From: Cytophagales bacterium
GTDB lineage: Bacteria; Bacteroidota; Bacteroidia; Cytophagales; Cyclobacteriaceae
Reading direction: 5' to 3'
Assembly (NCBI GenBank): GCA_022360055.1
Contig: JAKSDO010000099.1
Span: forward strand, 38,492-102,491
DNA: 64,000 nucleotides
Part shown: positions 18,574 to 26,536 of the stretch, one piece after another
Position numbering within the stretch: position 1 is the first letter of the stretch
Layout: every line of letters begins with the position of its first letter
Program-made: the position numbers and the translations under genes
The notes under the pieces: model-generated
Told to the model about the DNA's origin: nothing
Database searches by the model: none
Seen by the model: the letters and a program-made list of their open reading frames with translations, nothing else

Positions 18574-19409
18574 ACTACAAAAAATTCACGAAAGAAGATC
18601 TGAAAGCCTATCGGGAAGATGGTTATGTGATCATCAGGGAATTCTTTAATTCCGATGAAGTCCGTTTACTTCTAAAGACGTACAAAAACGATAAGCTAAT
18701 CAGAGAATCCGCGATAAATGTCGATGACAATACAGGTCTCAATACCAAGCTCACCTTGTGGTACAACTCCGGAGACGACATTTACAGTGCCTTTACTCGT
18801 TCCGAAAGAGTGGTGGACGGTCTCGAAATGATCTTTGGGGACAAGCCTGCACTTTACCATACCAAGTTCATGCAAAAAGAACCTAAGGTCGGCGGCGCAT
18901 GGGAATGGCACCAGGATTACGGGTACTGGTACGACAACGGCTTTTTACTGCCCGAGATGTTGAGTGTGATGGTGGCTGTGACCCGGGCAAGTAAAGCAAA
19001 CGGCTGCCTGCAGGTCCTGAAAGGTTCCCATAAAATCGGCCGGGTAAATCACGGCTCAACCGGCGAGCAGGTTGGCGCCGATATGAAAAGGGTACATGCG
19101 GCCATGGAAATCATGGAGCTTGTCTACGTAGAGCTGGCACCGGGCGATACATTGTTTTTCCACGGAAACCTGCTGCATAAATCCGACGCAAATGCGAGCG
19201 ATTCCGCCAGGTTCTCATTAATCTCCGCCTATAATCTCGCCGGCAATAAATCCTTTATGAACGAACCTGAAACCAGCCATACCCCGATCGAAAAAGTGTC
19301 AAACGACATGATCCTGAAAATCGGGTCGAGGGGTTTGCGCGAAACCGCTGACCTTCTGAGCAAGAAAAGAGATGAGGAATGGAAAGAATCGATTGAAACG
19401 CCAAAATAA
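18570..19409 (+). CDS. Phytanoyl-CoA dioxygenase (PhyH) family Fe(II)/2-oxoglutarate oxygenase
   Basis: This 279-residue PhyH-family double-stranded beta-helix protein carries the iron triad His114 and Asp116 (WEWHQDYGYW) and distal His203 (HGNLLHKS). Arg214 (SARFSL) is placed to bind 2-oxoglutarate. The N terminus (LKAYREDGYVIIREFFNSDEV) is typical of the family. Family members hydroxylate lipids, osmolytes or natural products, and some demethylate by oxidation. It overlaps the isomerase by ATGA. In this island it may hydroxylate or oxidatively demethylate the same compound class; that is inference. Confidence 0.9.
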   Translation: MNYKKFTKEDLKAYREDGYVIIREFFNSDEVRLLLKTYKNDKLIRESAINVDDNTGLNTKLTLWYNSGDDIYSAFTRSERVVDGLEMIFGDKPALYHTKFMQKEPKVGGAWEWHQDYGYWYDNGFLLPEMLSVMVAVTRASKANGCLQVLKGSHKIGRVNHGSTGEQVGADMKRVHAAMEIMELVYVELAPGDTLFFHGNLLHKSDANASDSARFSLISAYNLAGNKSFMNEPETSHTPIEKVSNDMILKIGSRGLRETADLLSKKRDEEWKESIETPK

Positions 19410-19448
19410 GAAGTACATTTGGGAAGGGATCGGATATAGCGATTTTTC

Positions 19449-19661
19449 ATGATGACAAAGACGAAACTTTTTGAACTTTTGGTTCGCGGAAAGACTCCCG
19501 TTGACAGAGCCATTTTTCGCCCTATCTTAATGCATTTTACAGCCAGACAGCTTGTCGAACGGGAAAAAGGACGTAAATTTATTTTATCTGCCGGATGCGA
19601 GATTACGGTAAATACAAAACAGGAAAATTTGATGGCGATGCGCGAAGCGTCGATTTTTTAA
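19449..19661 (+). pseudogene. Internally deleted UroD-fold methyltransferase remnant
   Basis: The 70-codon frame joins a typical N terminus of a UroD-fold corrinoid methyltransferase (TKLFELLVRGKTPVDRAIFRPILMHFTAR) to a typical C terminus (GRKFILSAGCEITVNTKQENLMAM). The roughly 250-residue barrel centre is missing, including the zinc His-x-Cys motif. The junction is near ARQLVEREKGRKF. The C-terminal SAGCEI motif differs from the VHNIQ version in the intact gene at 16119, so this was a different paralogue. It lies 11 bases before the corrinoid protein gene, exactly where its partner methyltransferase would be expected. A stable 70-residue product is unlikely to be catalytic. Confidence 0.75.
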
Positions 19662-19672
19662 TTTAAAGATCA

Positions 19673-20353
19673 ATGATTTTGAATATGGAAGCACTATTAA
19701 AAAGGATTGCACACTGTGTGGAATTCGGCAAAATCAATGAAGCAAGCCCTTATCCTCCGGATATGAAAGGTCAGCCGGGCGCCGATGAACTCACCAGGCA
19801 AGCTATTGACAAAGGAGCTGACCCCGACGATGTACTTAAAAAAGGACTGGTTGTGGGCATGGAAAAAATAGGGATAAAATTCAGGGAAAACAAGGTATTT
19901 GTGCCGCAGGTATTGATGTCTGCCAAAGCAATGAGCATTGCCATGGAACACCTGAAACCTTTTTTTCAGTCCGGGGATGTGCAACGGAAAGGCGTTTTCG
20001 TAATCGGCACCGTAGCCGGTGACCTGCATGACATCGGCAAAAACCTGGTTTCGATGATGGTCGAGGGCAGCGGTTACGAAGTGGTAGATCTGGGCACGGA
20101 TGTAAGCTCTCAAAAATTCATTGATGCCGTAAAGGGGCATCCCGGCTGCTTTGTCGGACTTTCAGCGCTGTTGACGACGACCATGGTAAATATGGAAAAA
20201 ATTGTCAACGACATTAAAACGGCGTTGCCCGACACGAAAATCCTGATCGGCGGAGCACCTGTTTCGGAAGAGTTTAAAGAAAAAATATCGGCCGATTTCT
20301 ATTCTCCCGACCCCCAGGGGGCTGTGGATTATTTAAATTCGGTCGTGGCATAA
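19673..20353 (+). CDS. Corrinoid (B12-binding) protein of methyltransferase systems
   Basis: The 226-residue protein has the four-helix cap domain of MetH/MtaC-type proteins (about residues 35-100; KKGLVVGMEKIGIKFRENKVFVPQVLMSAKAM) and a Rossmann cobalamin domain. The base-off His is His119 in GDLHDIGKNLV (DxHxxG motif), followed later by VGLSALLTTT and IGGAPVSEEF. It carries a methyl group on cobalt between a substrate methyltransferase and an acceptor methyltransferase. The start may be the ATG at 19673 or at 19685. It sits between the deleted UroD remnant and the homocysteine methyltransferase module. Confidence 0.93.
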   Translation: MILNMEALLKRIAHCVEFGKINEASPYPPDMKGQPGADELTRQAIDKGADPDDVLKKGLVVGMEKIGIKFRENKVFVPQVLMSAKAMSIAMEHLKPFFQSGDVQRKGVFVIGTVAGDLHDIGKNLVSMMVEGSGYEVVDLGTDVSSQKFIDAVKGHPGCFVGLSALLTTTMVNMEKIVNDIKTALPDTKILIGGAPVSEEFKEKISADFYSPDPQGAVDYLNSVVA

Positions 20354-20636
20354 AAATGTTTTGGAGGGATGGTTCGGGACACAAAATCCCTGATACGGAA
20401 TACATAAATACGTGAATAAGTGAGTCCACTTGTCAAGCCAAACTTATGACGGAAGCAGGACCGGATCGAAAAGCTTTCCGGCTGGGAGAAATTGAACACA
20501 TCCTGCTTTTTCGTCGGTATACACAGATGCATATTGCGATTGGGGTTGCGACTTGCAACGATCTCCGGTCCGAAAATTCATACTTAAAAGATAAGCGTTT
20601 AAAGATCTATAATTTAAGGCAAAAGCATAACAGAAC
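20354..20636. other. Intergenic stretch before the homocysteine methyltransferase gene
   Basis: I looked for a cobalamin or SAM riboswitch here because of the neighbours and saw no B12 box (GCCACTG-like) or SAM core. One plus-strand frame overlaps the downstream start but has no coding character. Confidence 0.4.
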
Positions 20637-21518
20637 ATGGGAAAGATTATCGACAAAATCAAAGCCGGCGAAACGCTGATTTCCGACGGAGCCTGGGGCA
20701 CTTTTTTACAGGAAAAAGGCTTACAACCTGGAGAATGCCCGGAGCTGTGGAACATCACGCGCCCGGATGATGTATTTGATATTGCCAAAGGATACATCGA
20801 AGCGGGTTCGGATATGATTGAGACCAACAGCTTTGGCGGCAGCAAATTCAAACTGGCCAATTACGGATTGGAAAATCAGGTTTACGGATTGAACAAAGCC
20901 GCAGCCGAAATCTCTCGAAAGGCGGCCGGACCGGAGAAATTTGTACTGGGTTCCATTGGTCCTACCGGCAAGATACTCATGACGGGTGAAACAACCGAAG
21001 AAGCGCTGTACAATGCCTTCAAGGAACAGGCGATAGCTTTGGAGGCCGGAGGCGCCGATGCGATCATAATCGAGACCATGACCGACCTTGAGGAAGCAAT
21101 TCAGGCGATAAAGGCCGCAAGGGCTCATACCGGATGTGAAATTTTTTGCACCATGACCTTCGATAAAACCGTAAACAGCGACTTCAGATCCATGATGGGG
21201 GTCTCTCCTACCGATATGGTCGACCGGATCGTTGAGGCCGGCGCCGAGCTGATCGGTGCAAATTGCGGGAACGGCATCCGGGACATGGTCAGTATTGTGA
21301 AAGAAATTCGTTTGTCCAATACGGAAATCCCGGTCTTAATCCATGCCAATGCAGGCATGCCGGTATACCGGGACGGTAAAACGGTATTTCCCGAATCACC
21401 TGGAGAAATGGCCGGTGTTGCAGGAGAATTAATAGCCGCAGGCGCCAATATAATAGGCGGATGCTGTGGAACTACTCCGGCCCATATTTCCAAAATTGCC
21501 GAAGTCGTTAAAAAATGA
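20637..21518 (+). CDS. Homocysteine S-methyltransferase module (MetH N-terminal-like)
   Basis: The 293-residue TIM barrel resembles the first module of cobalamin methionine synthase and betaine-homocysteine methyltransferase. The zinc thiolates are Cys210 (GANCGNG), Cys276 and Cys277 (GGCCGTTP). LISDGAWGTFLQEKGL and DMIETNSFGGSKFKL are characteristic substrate-side segments. It transfers a methyl group to homocysteine (or a related thiol) to give methionine. The folate, cobalamin and activation domains of MetH are absent from this chain, but stand-alone corrinoid and activation proteins are encoded on either side. The role as acceptor enzyme of a split system is inferred from this arrangement. 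Confidence 0.9.
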   Translation: MGKIIDKIKAGETLISDGAWGTFLQEKGLQPGECPELWNITRPDDVFDIAKGYIEAGSDMIETNSFGGSKFKLANYGLENQVYGLNKAAAEISRKAAGPEKFVLGSIGPTGKILMTGETTEEALYNAFKEQAIALEAGGADAIIIETMTDLEEAIQAIKAARAHTGCEIFCTMTFDKTVNSDFRSMMGVSPTDMVDRIVEAGAELIGANCGNGIRDMVSIVKEIRLSNTEIPVLIHANAGMPVYRDGKTVFPESPGEMAGVAGELIAAGANIIGGCCGTTPAHISKIAEVVKK

Positions 21519-22134
21519 GTCCGTTCCATTTTTATGGGTATGGCGGGAAGCGGAAAGATCATGCCGAACCGCACGTGAGCAATTCACGATGCTCCAAAAA
21601 GTTGTTTTCGCCCAAAATGAATGGACACCTGCCGGTTCGGGGGCGTAATGCTAAAGGCTTCGGTCCGGCCGTTGCCGGGAATCAACAGATCGGAATTCCA
21701 AACCCGAAAGTGGCGAATGGTTCGAAAAGCAGTCGACACATTGATATCAGGCATAGCGAAAAATAACCGGAGCAATCAATGGATATTTACTCAGGGCAAA
21801 CGCATTTAGAAAATAAATCGGTCTTTAATCCTCCAAAGTTTCGGTTAATTAATTCCAATGCGATTAAAAGCCATCTTTGGAGATAATCTATTTCAAACCT
21901 TGGAGGATTGTGATAAAAACACTTTAAATGCGTTTGCCCTGGATATTTACTCAAAAAAGCGATTTGAATCGATGGATTTGCTAACTTGCCCTACGGAGAC
22001 TGCATTGCTGTGCGGACATCTTGTGAGCACAAAGCATTGGAGCATGTTAAGAACGGTCAAAGACCGGTCGAACATACGGCCATGAGCGGATTTAACCTGT
22101 CGGAGTTTAGCAATACATACGGAGAGTAAGCGAT
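21519..22134. other. 616-base gene-free stretch containing the MITE-like element
   Basis: Apart from the element at 21780-21953, I see no supported gene between the homocysteine methyltransferase and the reactivation-domain gene. Several short plus-strand frames (for instance 21858-22085, which runs through the element) have no recognisable motif. The stretch separates what would otherwise be one operon. Confidence 0.5.
21780..21953. mobile_element. MITE-like element: 146 bp, 15-bp terminal inverted repeats, 14-bp flanking direct repeats
   Basis: Perfect terminal inverted repeats GGGCAAACGCATTTA (21794-21808) and TAAATGCGTTTGCCC (21925-21939) are flanked immediately by identical 14-base direct repeats TGGATATTTACTCA (21780-21793 and 21940-21953). 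Inner arms AATCCTCCAAAGTTT (21827-21841) and AAACCTTGGAGGATT (21895-21909) extend the inverted symmetry with one mismatch. CTCCAAAG (21831-21838) can alternatively pair with CTTTGGAG (21875-21882). No transposase is encoded. A non-autonomous transposon with target duplication is the simplest reading; a folded regulatory RNA is an alternative. Confidence 0.7.
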
Positions 22135-22851
22135 ATGATGGAATTACAGGAATATTCATACCGGTTTGACGAGCTGGAAGTCAGCACGGCTATTATTGAG
22201 AAATTTATGGGTTACGAACCGGGACATGCGCCGGAGCCTATCCCGCAGTTGATTGAGGAAGTATTCGCTGTGGCGCATGATTACTGCGACATAAAAGGAG
22301 GTTATGTGATGCAGGACGATATACGGATCGATCGAAGTGAACGTACCTTGCGGATCAATAACACTTACTTTGAGATAAAAAAGATCATATCCAACCAGTT
22401 GAGGAAAATGGATAATATTGCCTTGTTTGCGTGTACGGCAGGCCCCCGTATTGGCGCTTATTCCAAAGAATTGATGCACGAAGGCGACCTGGTAAAAGGA
22501 TACATTGCCGATGTGGTCGGCTCTGAAATCGTAGAATCCGCAATGGATAAAATTCAGGATGACCTGGAACAAAAAATGGAAGCGCGGGGGCTGCACATCA
22601 CGGATCGCTACAGTCCGGGCTATTGCGGATGGAGCGTTGGTGAGCAGCACAAATTATTTTCCTTTTTCCCAAATGATTTCTGTGGGATCACCCTTACCGA
22701 TTCGTCGTTGATGGAACCCATAAAATCAGTAAGCGGCGTGATCGGCATTGGCCCCAATGTGCGGAGAAAGGGCTATGTCTGCAACATGTGCGATATGGTC
22801 AACTGCATCTATCGGGAAAAGCGCCATACCAAAAGAGCCGATCGGTGTTGA
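22135..22851 (+). CDS. Stand-alone MetH-type activation (AdoMet-binding) domain protein
   Basis: The 238-residue protein matches the C-terminal activation domain of cobalamin-dependent methionine synthase. The AdoMet signature RYSPGYCGWSVGEQHKLF is at about residues 158-175, and LTDSSLMEPIKSVSGVIGIG follows. A cysteine-rich tail CNMCDMVNC (Cys216, 219, 224) may bind a metal or cluster. In MetH this domain, with AdoMet and a reduced electron donor, re-methylates inactive Co(II). As a separate gene it probably reactivates the corrinoid protein encoded at 19673. The start is ATG at 22135 or the adjacent ATG at 22138. Confidence 0.9.
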   Translation: MMELQEYSYRFDELEVSTAIIEKFMGYEPGHAPEPIPQLIEEVFAVAHDYCDIKGGYVMQDDIRIDRSERTLRINNTYFEIKKIISNQLRKMDNIALFACTAGPRIGAYSKELMHEGDLVKGYIADVVGSEIVESAMDKIQDDLEQKMEARGLHITDRYSPGYCGWSVGEQHKLFSFFPNDFCGITLTDSSLMEPIKSVSGVIGIGPNVRRKGYVCNMCDMVNCIYREKRHTKRADRC

Positions 22852-22954
22852 GTATTTGCCTGTTTGAATGCCTTGCAAAATAATATTTGGTATAATCTTT
22901 CGAAGTTGCCCGGCGCAGGAGGCACAACGACGGTTCAGATCACTATCTTCAAGA

Positions 22955-24733
22955 TCACCTCACAAGGAATTTCTTCAACTCCCGGCCCATCGAATCGTAT
23001 CCTTTTTCATTTGGGTGTAACCCATCGGAGAAACAGGACGCATCGATCTTTCCGCCTTTCGTCAACATCGATCTCCCTATATCGGCATAGCCGACATTCA
23101 GCTTTCCGACAAGCGCTGCGATGGACAAATTGAGCTTTGCCACCCGTTCTTCCTGATCCGTTCGCGGCAATAAACCCAGGATCAAAATCTCAGCATCAGG
23201 CTGTCTGTGTTTCACGGCCTCGACCAATAACTCCAGACCATCGACGATCTCATCATCCGAATTCAAATGGAGATTGTTGGTGCCGATCTTCATTACAATC
23301 TGTTTTGCTTCGAAACCGTCGAGCTCTCCGTGATAGACCCGCCACAGCACATTTTCAATGCGATCCCAGCCATATCCGAAGTTTCGAACATTTAACGCTT
23401 CAAAGGTACGATCCCAGGATTTTACTCCTTCCCTCCTTGGTCCTTCCGGCCGGCCGCCCCAAAAATGGGTAATGGAGTTGCCCAGAAAACAGATATCCGG
23501 CGGATTCTTTTCATTCATTGCGAGCAACTCGCGATGTCTGCCTTCCCAGTCGTAATGGTATGGCTCCCGCATCTGGGTAACGGGTTTCATGGTTACCAAT
23601 GGACCGACAGGTTCATGAACGATCTCACGAATTTTAGTTTCATAGGCCCGGGCATACTCCATCATGCCCAGATCGGTCGGGTGAGTGCCATCGACAAACG
23701 CTTCAAAATCAAGCCCCAGCTCATTCCCGGAGAGCAGATAAATGTCATGATGACCGTCCGCCTTCAATGCTGCAAAAGCCTCATGGTTGGTTTTATTTAC
23801 GCGTTCTACCCGATCTCTTCGGGTGAGATTTAATGAAGCATCCGAATAACCGCCGTGATCGACGAGCAGGATGGGAACGGCAGGCCGCTTTTGCCTTAAT
23901 TGCGTTACAGCATCTAGAATCAGTTTCTTCACCTGCTCCGTAGAACGCTCCTCGTTCGGCCACAAGTTTGGAAGGCAATCCAGCACATAAATTTTCGCGT
24001 CGATTTCAGCAATCAACTCAATGACTTCTTTTTCCAGCCTGCCGTTTCCGGAGAAACCAAGGTTGATCAGCGGGCGGTCCATCCCGCGTTCGAGAATGGA
24101 TGCCCACGCCATTCCTGGCCTGGAAGCGCAAGCGCCATGCGCGATGGATGTCCCGTACACAACAATTGGCCGTTCCGGTCGAACGGGTAAAGGGATAAAG
24201 TCTGCCTGCTCTTCATAGCCGATTTCAAGCCACTTCACAGAATTATAAAGTGGCAAATACAAATGATATTCCCTCCCGTTCTCGTGGTAGGCATCTTTGG
24301 GGTTAATCCCGGAAAATTCATACCGGACCGTATCTCCGAAGGAATATCTTCCTCTCAACCACAGCCATTCGCCATCACTGTTCTTTGCGTATAAGTCAAC
24401 ACCGCTCACCCCGGTAGCCGGCATGTGTGGCATTTCGTACGCGCCGTTTACCTGGTATCGAACGGTGATTTTACCCGAATTACTTTTGAAACGAATTTTT
24501 AACCCTGCCGAATGCCTGGACAAATTCCAGACAGCCGCTCTCACCGACCCTTTCGACTTCTCCGGCAGCCGGTCATACGAAGACAGTTTATCCTCAGACC
24601 AACCCTGATTGTCGATAACATTAAACTTGTAAACGGCGGGATTCCACCATTTGATACCGGAATTTTCCTGAGCAAATGATATCCGGACAAGGGTAAAAAT
24701 GCAAAGTGCGCTGATTAAAAGTATTTGTTTCAT
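22955..24733 (-). CDS. Secreted two-domain SGNH/GDSL hydrolase
   Basis: The protein (592 residues from the ATG at 24733) has a signal peptide (ILLISALCIFTLVRISFAQ), an N-terminal beta-sandwich (about 20-170) and two SGNH hydrolase domains. The first has VVYGTSIAHGACAS and DGTHPTDLGM, the second FLGNSITHFWGG, GTNN and DGLHPNEKGY, giving the Ser...Asp-x-x-His layout twice. Such enzymes remove acetyl or other esters from polysaccharides. An in-frame ATG at 24766 is less likely because it precedes the signal peptide by 11 residues. It lies downstream of the sulfatase on the same strand, suggesting joint work on sulfated, esterified polysaccharide. Confidence 0.9.
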   Translation of the reverse strand: MKQILLISALCIFTLVRISFAQENSGIKWWNPAVYKFNVIDNQGWSEDKLSSYDRLPEKSKGSVRAAVWNLSRHSAGLKIRFKSNSGKITVRYQVNGAYEMPHMPATGVSGVDLYAKNSDGEWLWLRGRYSFGDTVRYEFSGINPKDAYHENGREYHLYLPLYNSVKWLEIGYEEQADFIPLPVRPERPIVVYGTSIAHGACASRPGMAWASILERGMDRPLINLGFSGNGRLEKEVIELIAEIDAKIYVLDCLPNLWPNEERSTEQVKKLILDAVTQLRQKRPAVPILLVDHGGYSDASLNLTRRDRVERVNKTNHEAFAALKADGHHDIYLLSGNELGLDFEAFVDGTHPTDLGMMEYARAYETKIREIVHEPVGPLVTMKPVTQMREPYHYDWEGRHRELLAMNEKNPPDICFLGNSITHFWGGRPEGPRREGVKSWDRTFEALNVRNFGYGWDRIENVLWRVYHGELDGFEAKQIVMKIGTNNLHLNSDDEIVDGLELLVEAVKHRQPDAEILILGLLPRTDQEERVAKLNLSIAALVGKLNVGYADIGRSMLTKGGKIDASCFSDGLHPNEKGYDSMGRELKKFLVR

Positions 24734-24802
24734 ACTACTGGAATAAAGCATATGTCGTCCGGTCAAGTTACGACGATATGAGATTCCCCAAAAGTCATTT
24801 AT

Positions 24803-24958
24803 CTAAAATTTGTACGCACAACCGGCGCCAAGTCTGCCGAAACGCAATCTCGCTTTGGGTTCATGATTTTCCGAAATGGAATGGGCGGAATAATTGTAAA
24901 AGATCCGTGCGCTCATGTCAAAAGAATAAGATAGATGGATATTCGGGTCAATTCCGTA
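24803..24958 (-). pseudogene. 3' stub of an outer-membrane beta-barrel gene
   Basis: Directly after the sulfatase stop, and in the same frame, 51 codons read through IHLSYSFDMSARIFYNYSAH and KARLRFGRLGAGCAYKF to a stop at 24803. The alternating hydrophobic pattern and terminal Phe are those of the last strands of an outer-membrane barrel. There is no start codon and no room for the rest of the gene. It is read as the surviving 3' end of a deleted or displaced barrel gene. Confidence 0.6.
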
Positions 24959-26332
24959 TTATTTTTCAGGCAATCCCTCCCATACCGGTCCTTCACTTAT
25001 CACTTCTTTGTAATATTTAAGAAGTGCCGTTTTCAATTCTTCGGACGCTATGGAATCTCGACCGTATATGTCGTTCTTCTGCCCGGGATCTTCTTTGACA
25101 TTGTAAATCTGAAACGCTTCCAGTTTTGCATTTTTAAAGAATACCTGATCAAGGGAATCAAACGGGTGCGATGGGGATCTATAGACATCTTCCGTATTTC
25201 CCATAATAATATAGTCGCCTTGCCTCAGGGCTGAAATCGGGTAGCGCTTATAGAAAAACCAATACAAGGGTCTGTCTCTCTGAAAAGGTTTGCCAAGCAA
25301 TACAGGCAAAATGCTATTTCCGTCCAGTGTACGGTCAGCGGGAGCATTTGATTCTGTGATCGTCGCAATTGTAGGTAACAGATCCACAAATCCTGCAGGG
25401 ATGTCAGTTTCCCTTCCCGGATTCACCTTTCCGGGCCAGCGAATGATTCCGGGGACACGAATTCCTCCTTCGTATAAAAATGATTTCTTCCCCCGAAACG
25501 CTCCGGTAGAAGCTTGTCTGTACGGACCGTTGTCCGAGGTAAACAATACGAATGTATCTTCATCCAATCCCTGTTCATGCATGTAGTTCAGTAATTTTCC
25601 TATAGCTTCGTCCATATTGGAAACATTGGCCATGTATTCGGCATCTTTGCCGTATGCTTCATATTGCTTAATCAACTCCGGTGGAGAAGCAATTTTGGCG
25701 TGAGGTTCATTAAACCATACGTTCAGATAAAAAGGTCTTCCGCGTTCATGATATTCGGTTAACCAGTGTATTGCTTCATCCACCACTAAATCGCAGGAAT
25801 AACCCTTCAGTTGCCCCACCATTTTGCCGTTCCGTTCAAAGTTGGTCGGATCTTTATGGGAAGGCTCCGCGTTGTTATCCACCGCAAACCAATAGTCAAA
25901 TCCCTGTTCATCCGGTTTTGGTCCGAGCATTTTGTTCCTGGTCCATTCGCTTAGGTGCCATTTGCCTACATGGCAGGTTTCATAACCGGACGCTCTTAGC
26001 ATTTCCGCAATGGTGATCTCACTTTCGGGCAAATGCATCGGAGCATCCGGGGCCAGATAATCGTAGACCCCTACCCTGGATGGTGTTCTTCCGGTAAGTA
26101 ATCCGGTTCGGGCCGGGGAACAATTCGGGGCGGCAGAGTAGAAATCCGTAAAGCGCATGCCTTCTCCGGCCAATCCGTTTATATGAGGAGTTTTGATCGG
26201 GCCGCCATAGCATTCGGCGTCTGTATATCCCATATCATCCGCCATGAGGAATAGGATATTTGGTTTGAGATTTTTTGTCTGATTACAGGAAAGGACCAAA
26301 ATTAAGATGCCTAAAGCGGACGCTCTTTTCAT
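24959..26332 (-). CDS. Family S1 sulfatase, lipoprotein
   Basis: This 457-residue type I sulfatase has a lipoprotein signal (lipobox LVLSC, Cys16), so it is probably anchored in a membrane. The metal-binding start is PNILFLMADDMGYTD (Asp32, Asp33). The formylglycine motif is CSPAR at 71-75, followed by TGLLTGR; Cys71 would be converted to formylglycine. VGKWHL and FTSDNGPY provide further active-site residues. It hydrolyses sulfate esters, most likely on polysaccharides given the adjacent SGNH esterase. Its start codon lies 3 bases from a copy of the window's dispersed repeat, which therefore forms its 5' leader. Confidence 0.94.
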   Translation of the reverse strand: MKRASALGILILVLSCNQTKNLKPNILFLMADDMGYTDAECYGGPIKTPHINGLAGEGMRFTDFYSAAPNCSPARTGLLTGRTPSRVGVYDYLAPDAPMHLPESEITIAEMLRASGYETCHVGKWHLSEWTRNKMLGPKPDEQGFDYWFAVDNNAEPSHKDPTNFERNGKMVGQLKGYSCDLVVDEAIHWLTEYHERGRPFYLNVWFNEPHAKIASPPELIKQYEAYGKDAEYMANVSNMDEAIGKLLNYMHEQGLDEDTFVLFTSDNGPYRQASTGAFRGKKSFLYEGGIRVPGIIRWPGKVNPGRETDIPAGFVDLLPTIATITESNAPADRTLDGNSILPVLLGKPFQRDRPLYWFFYKRYPISALRQGDYIIMGNTEDVYRSPSHPFDSLDQVFFKNAKLEAFQIYNVKEDPGQKNDIYGRDSIASEELKTALLKYYKEVISEGPVWEGLPEK

Positions 26333-26334
26333 GT

Positions 26335-26422
26335 GTTTATATTTTTATAGTTTGATGACGCACGGAGCAATACAGTCATGCTCGCGTGTGTCCGGAGTTT
26401 GCTCCGGTCCTGCCGGTTTCAT
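26335..26422 (-). repeat. Dispersed intergenic repeat, copy 1, with 25-codon mini-ORF
   Basis: This 88-base copy of a repeat is also found at 31202-31288 and 47275-47361. It contains CCGGAG-TTTG-CTCCGG, a perfect small hairpin in this copy. On the minus strand an ATG frame (26345-26422) encodes MKPAGPEQTPDTREHD... and ends 12 bases before the sulfatase start. The AT-rich end (TATAAAAATATAAAC on the minus strand) forms the sulfatase ribosome-binding region. Confidence 0.75.
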
Positions 26423-26536
26423 GTGTTCAAAATTTGCAAAAACCTCACCATATACCGTTGATCATCATGATCTTGTGCATCTCAATAATTATCTCAGGCA
26501 TCGCCTGTTTCATATTAAAAAAGCGTAAATCAAAGA

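Noticed and set aside
20354..20636. Cobalamin or SAM riboswitch expected before corrinoid and homocysteine methyltransferase genes.
   Set aside because: No B12 box or SAM-riboswitch core could be read here or in 19410-19672, 21519-22134 or 14900-15090.
21858..22085. 75-codon plus-strand frame before the reactivation-domain gene.
   Set aside because: It starts within the MITE-like element and runs through its inverted repeat; no recognisable protein features.
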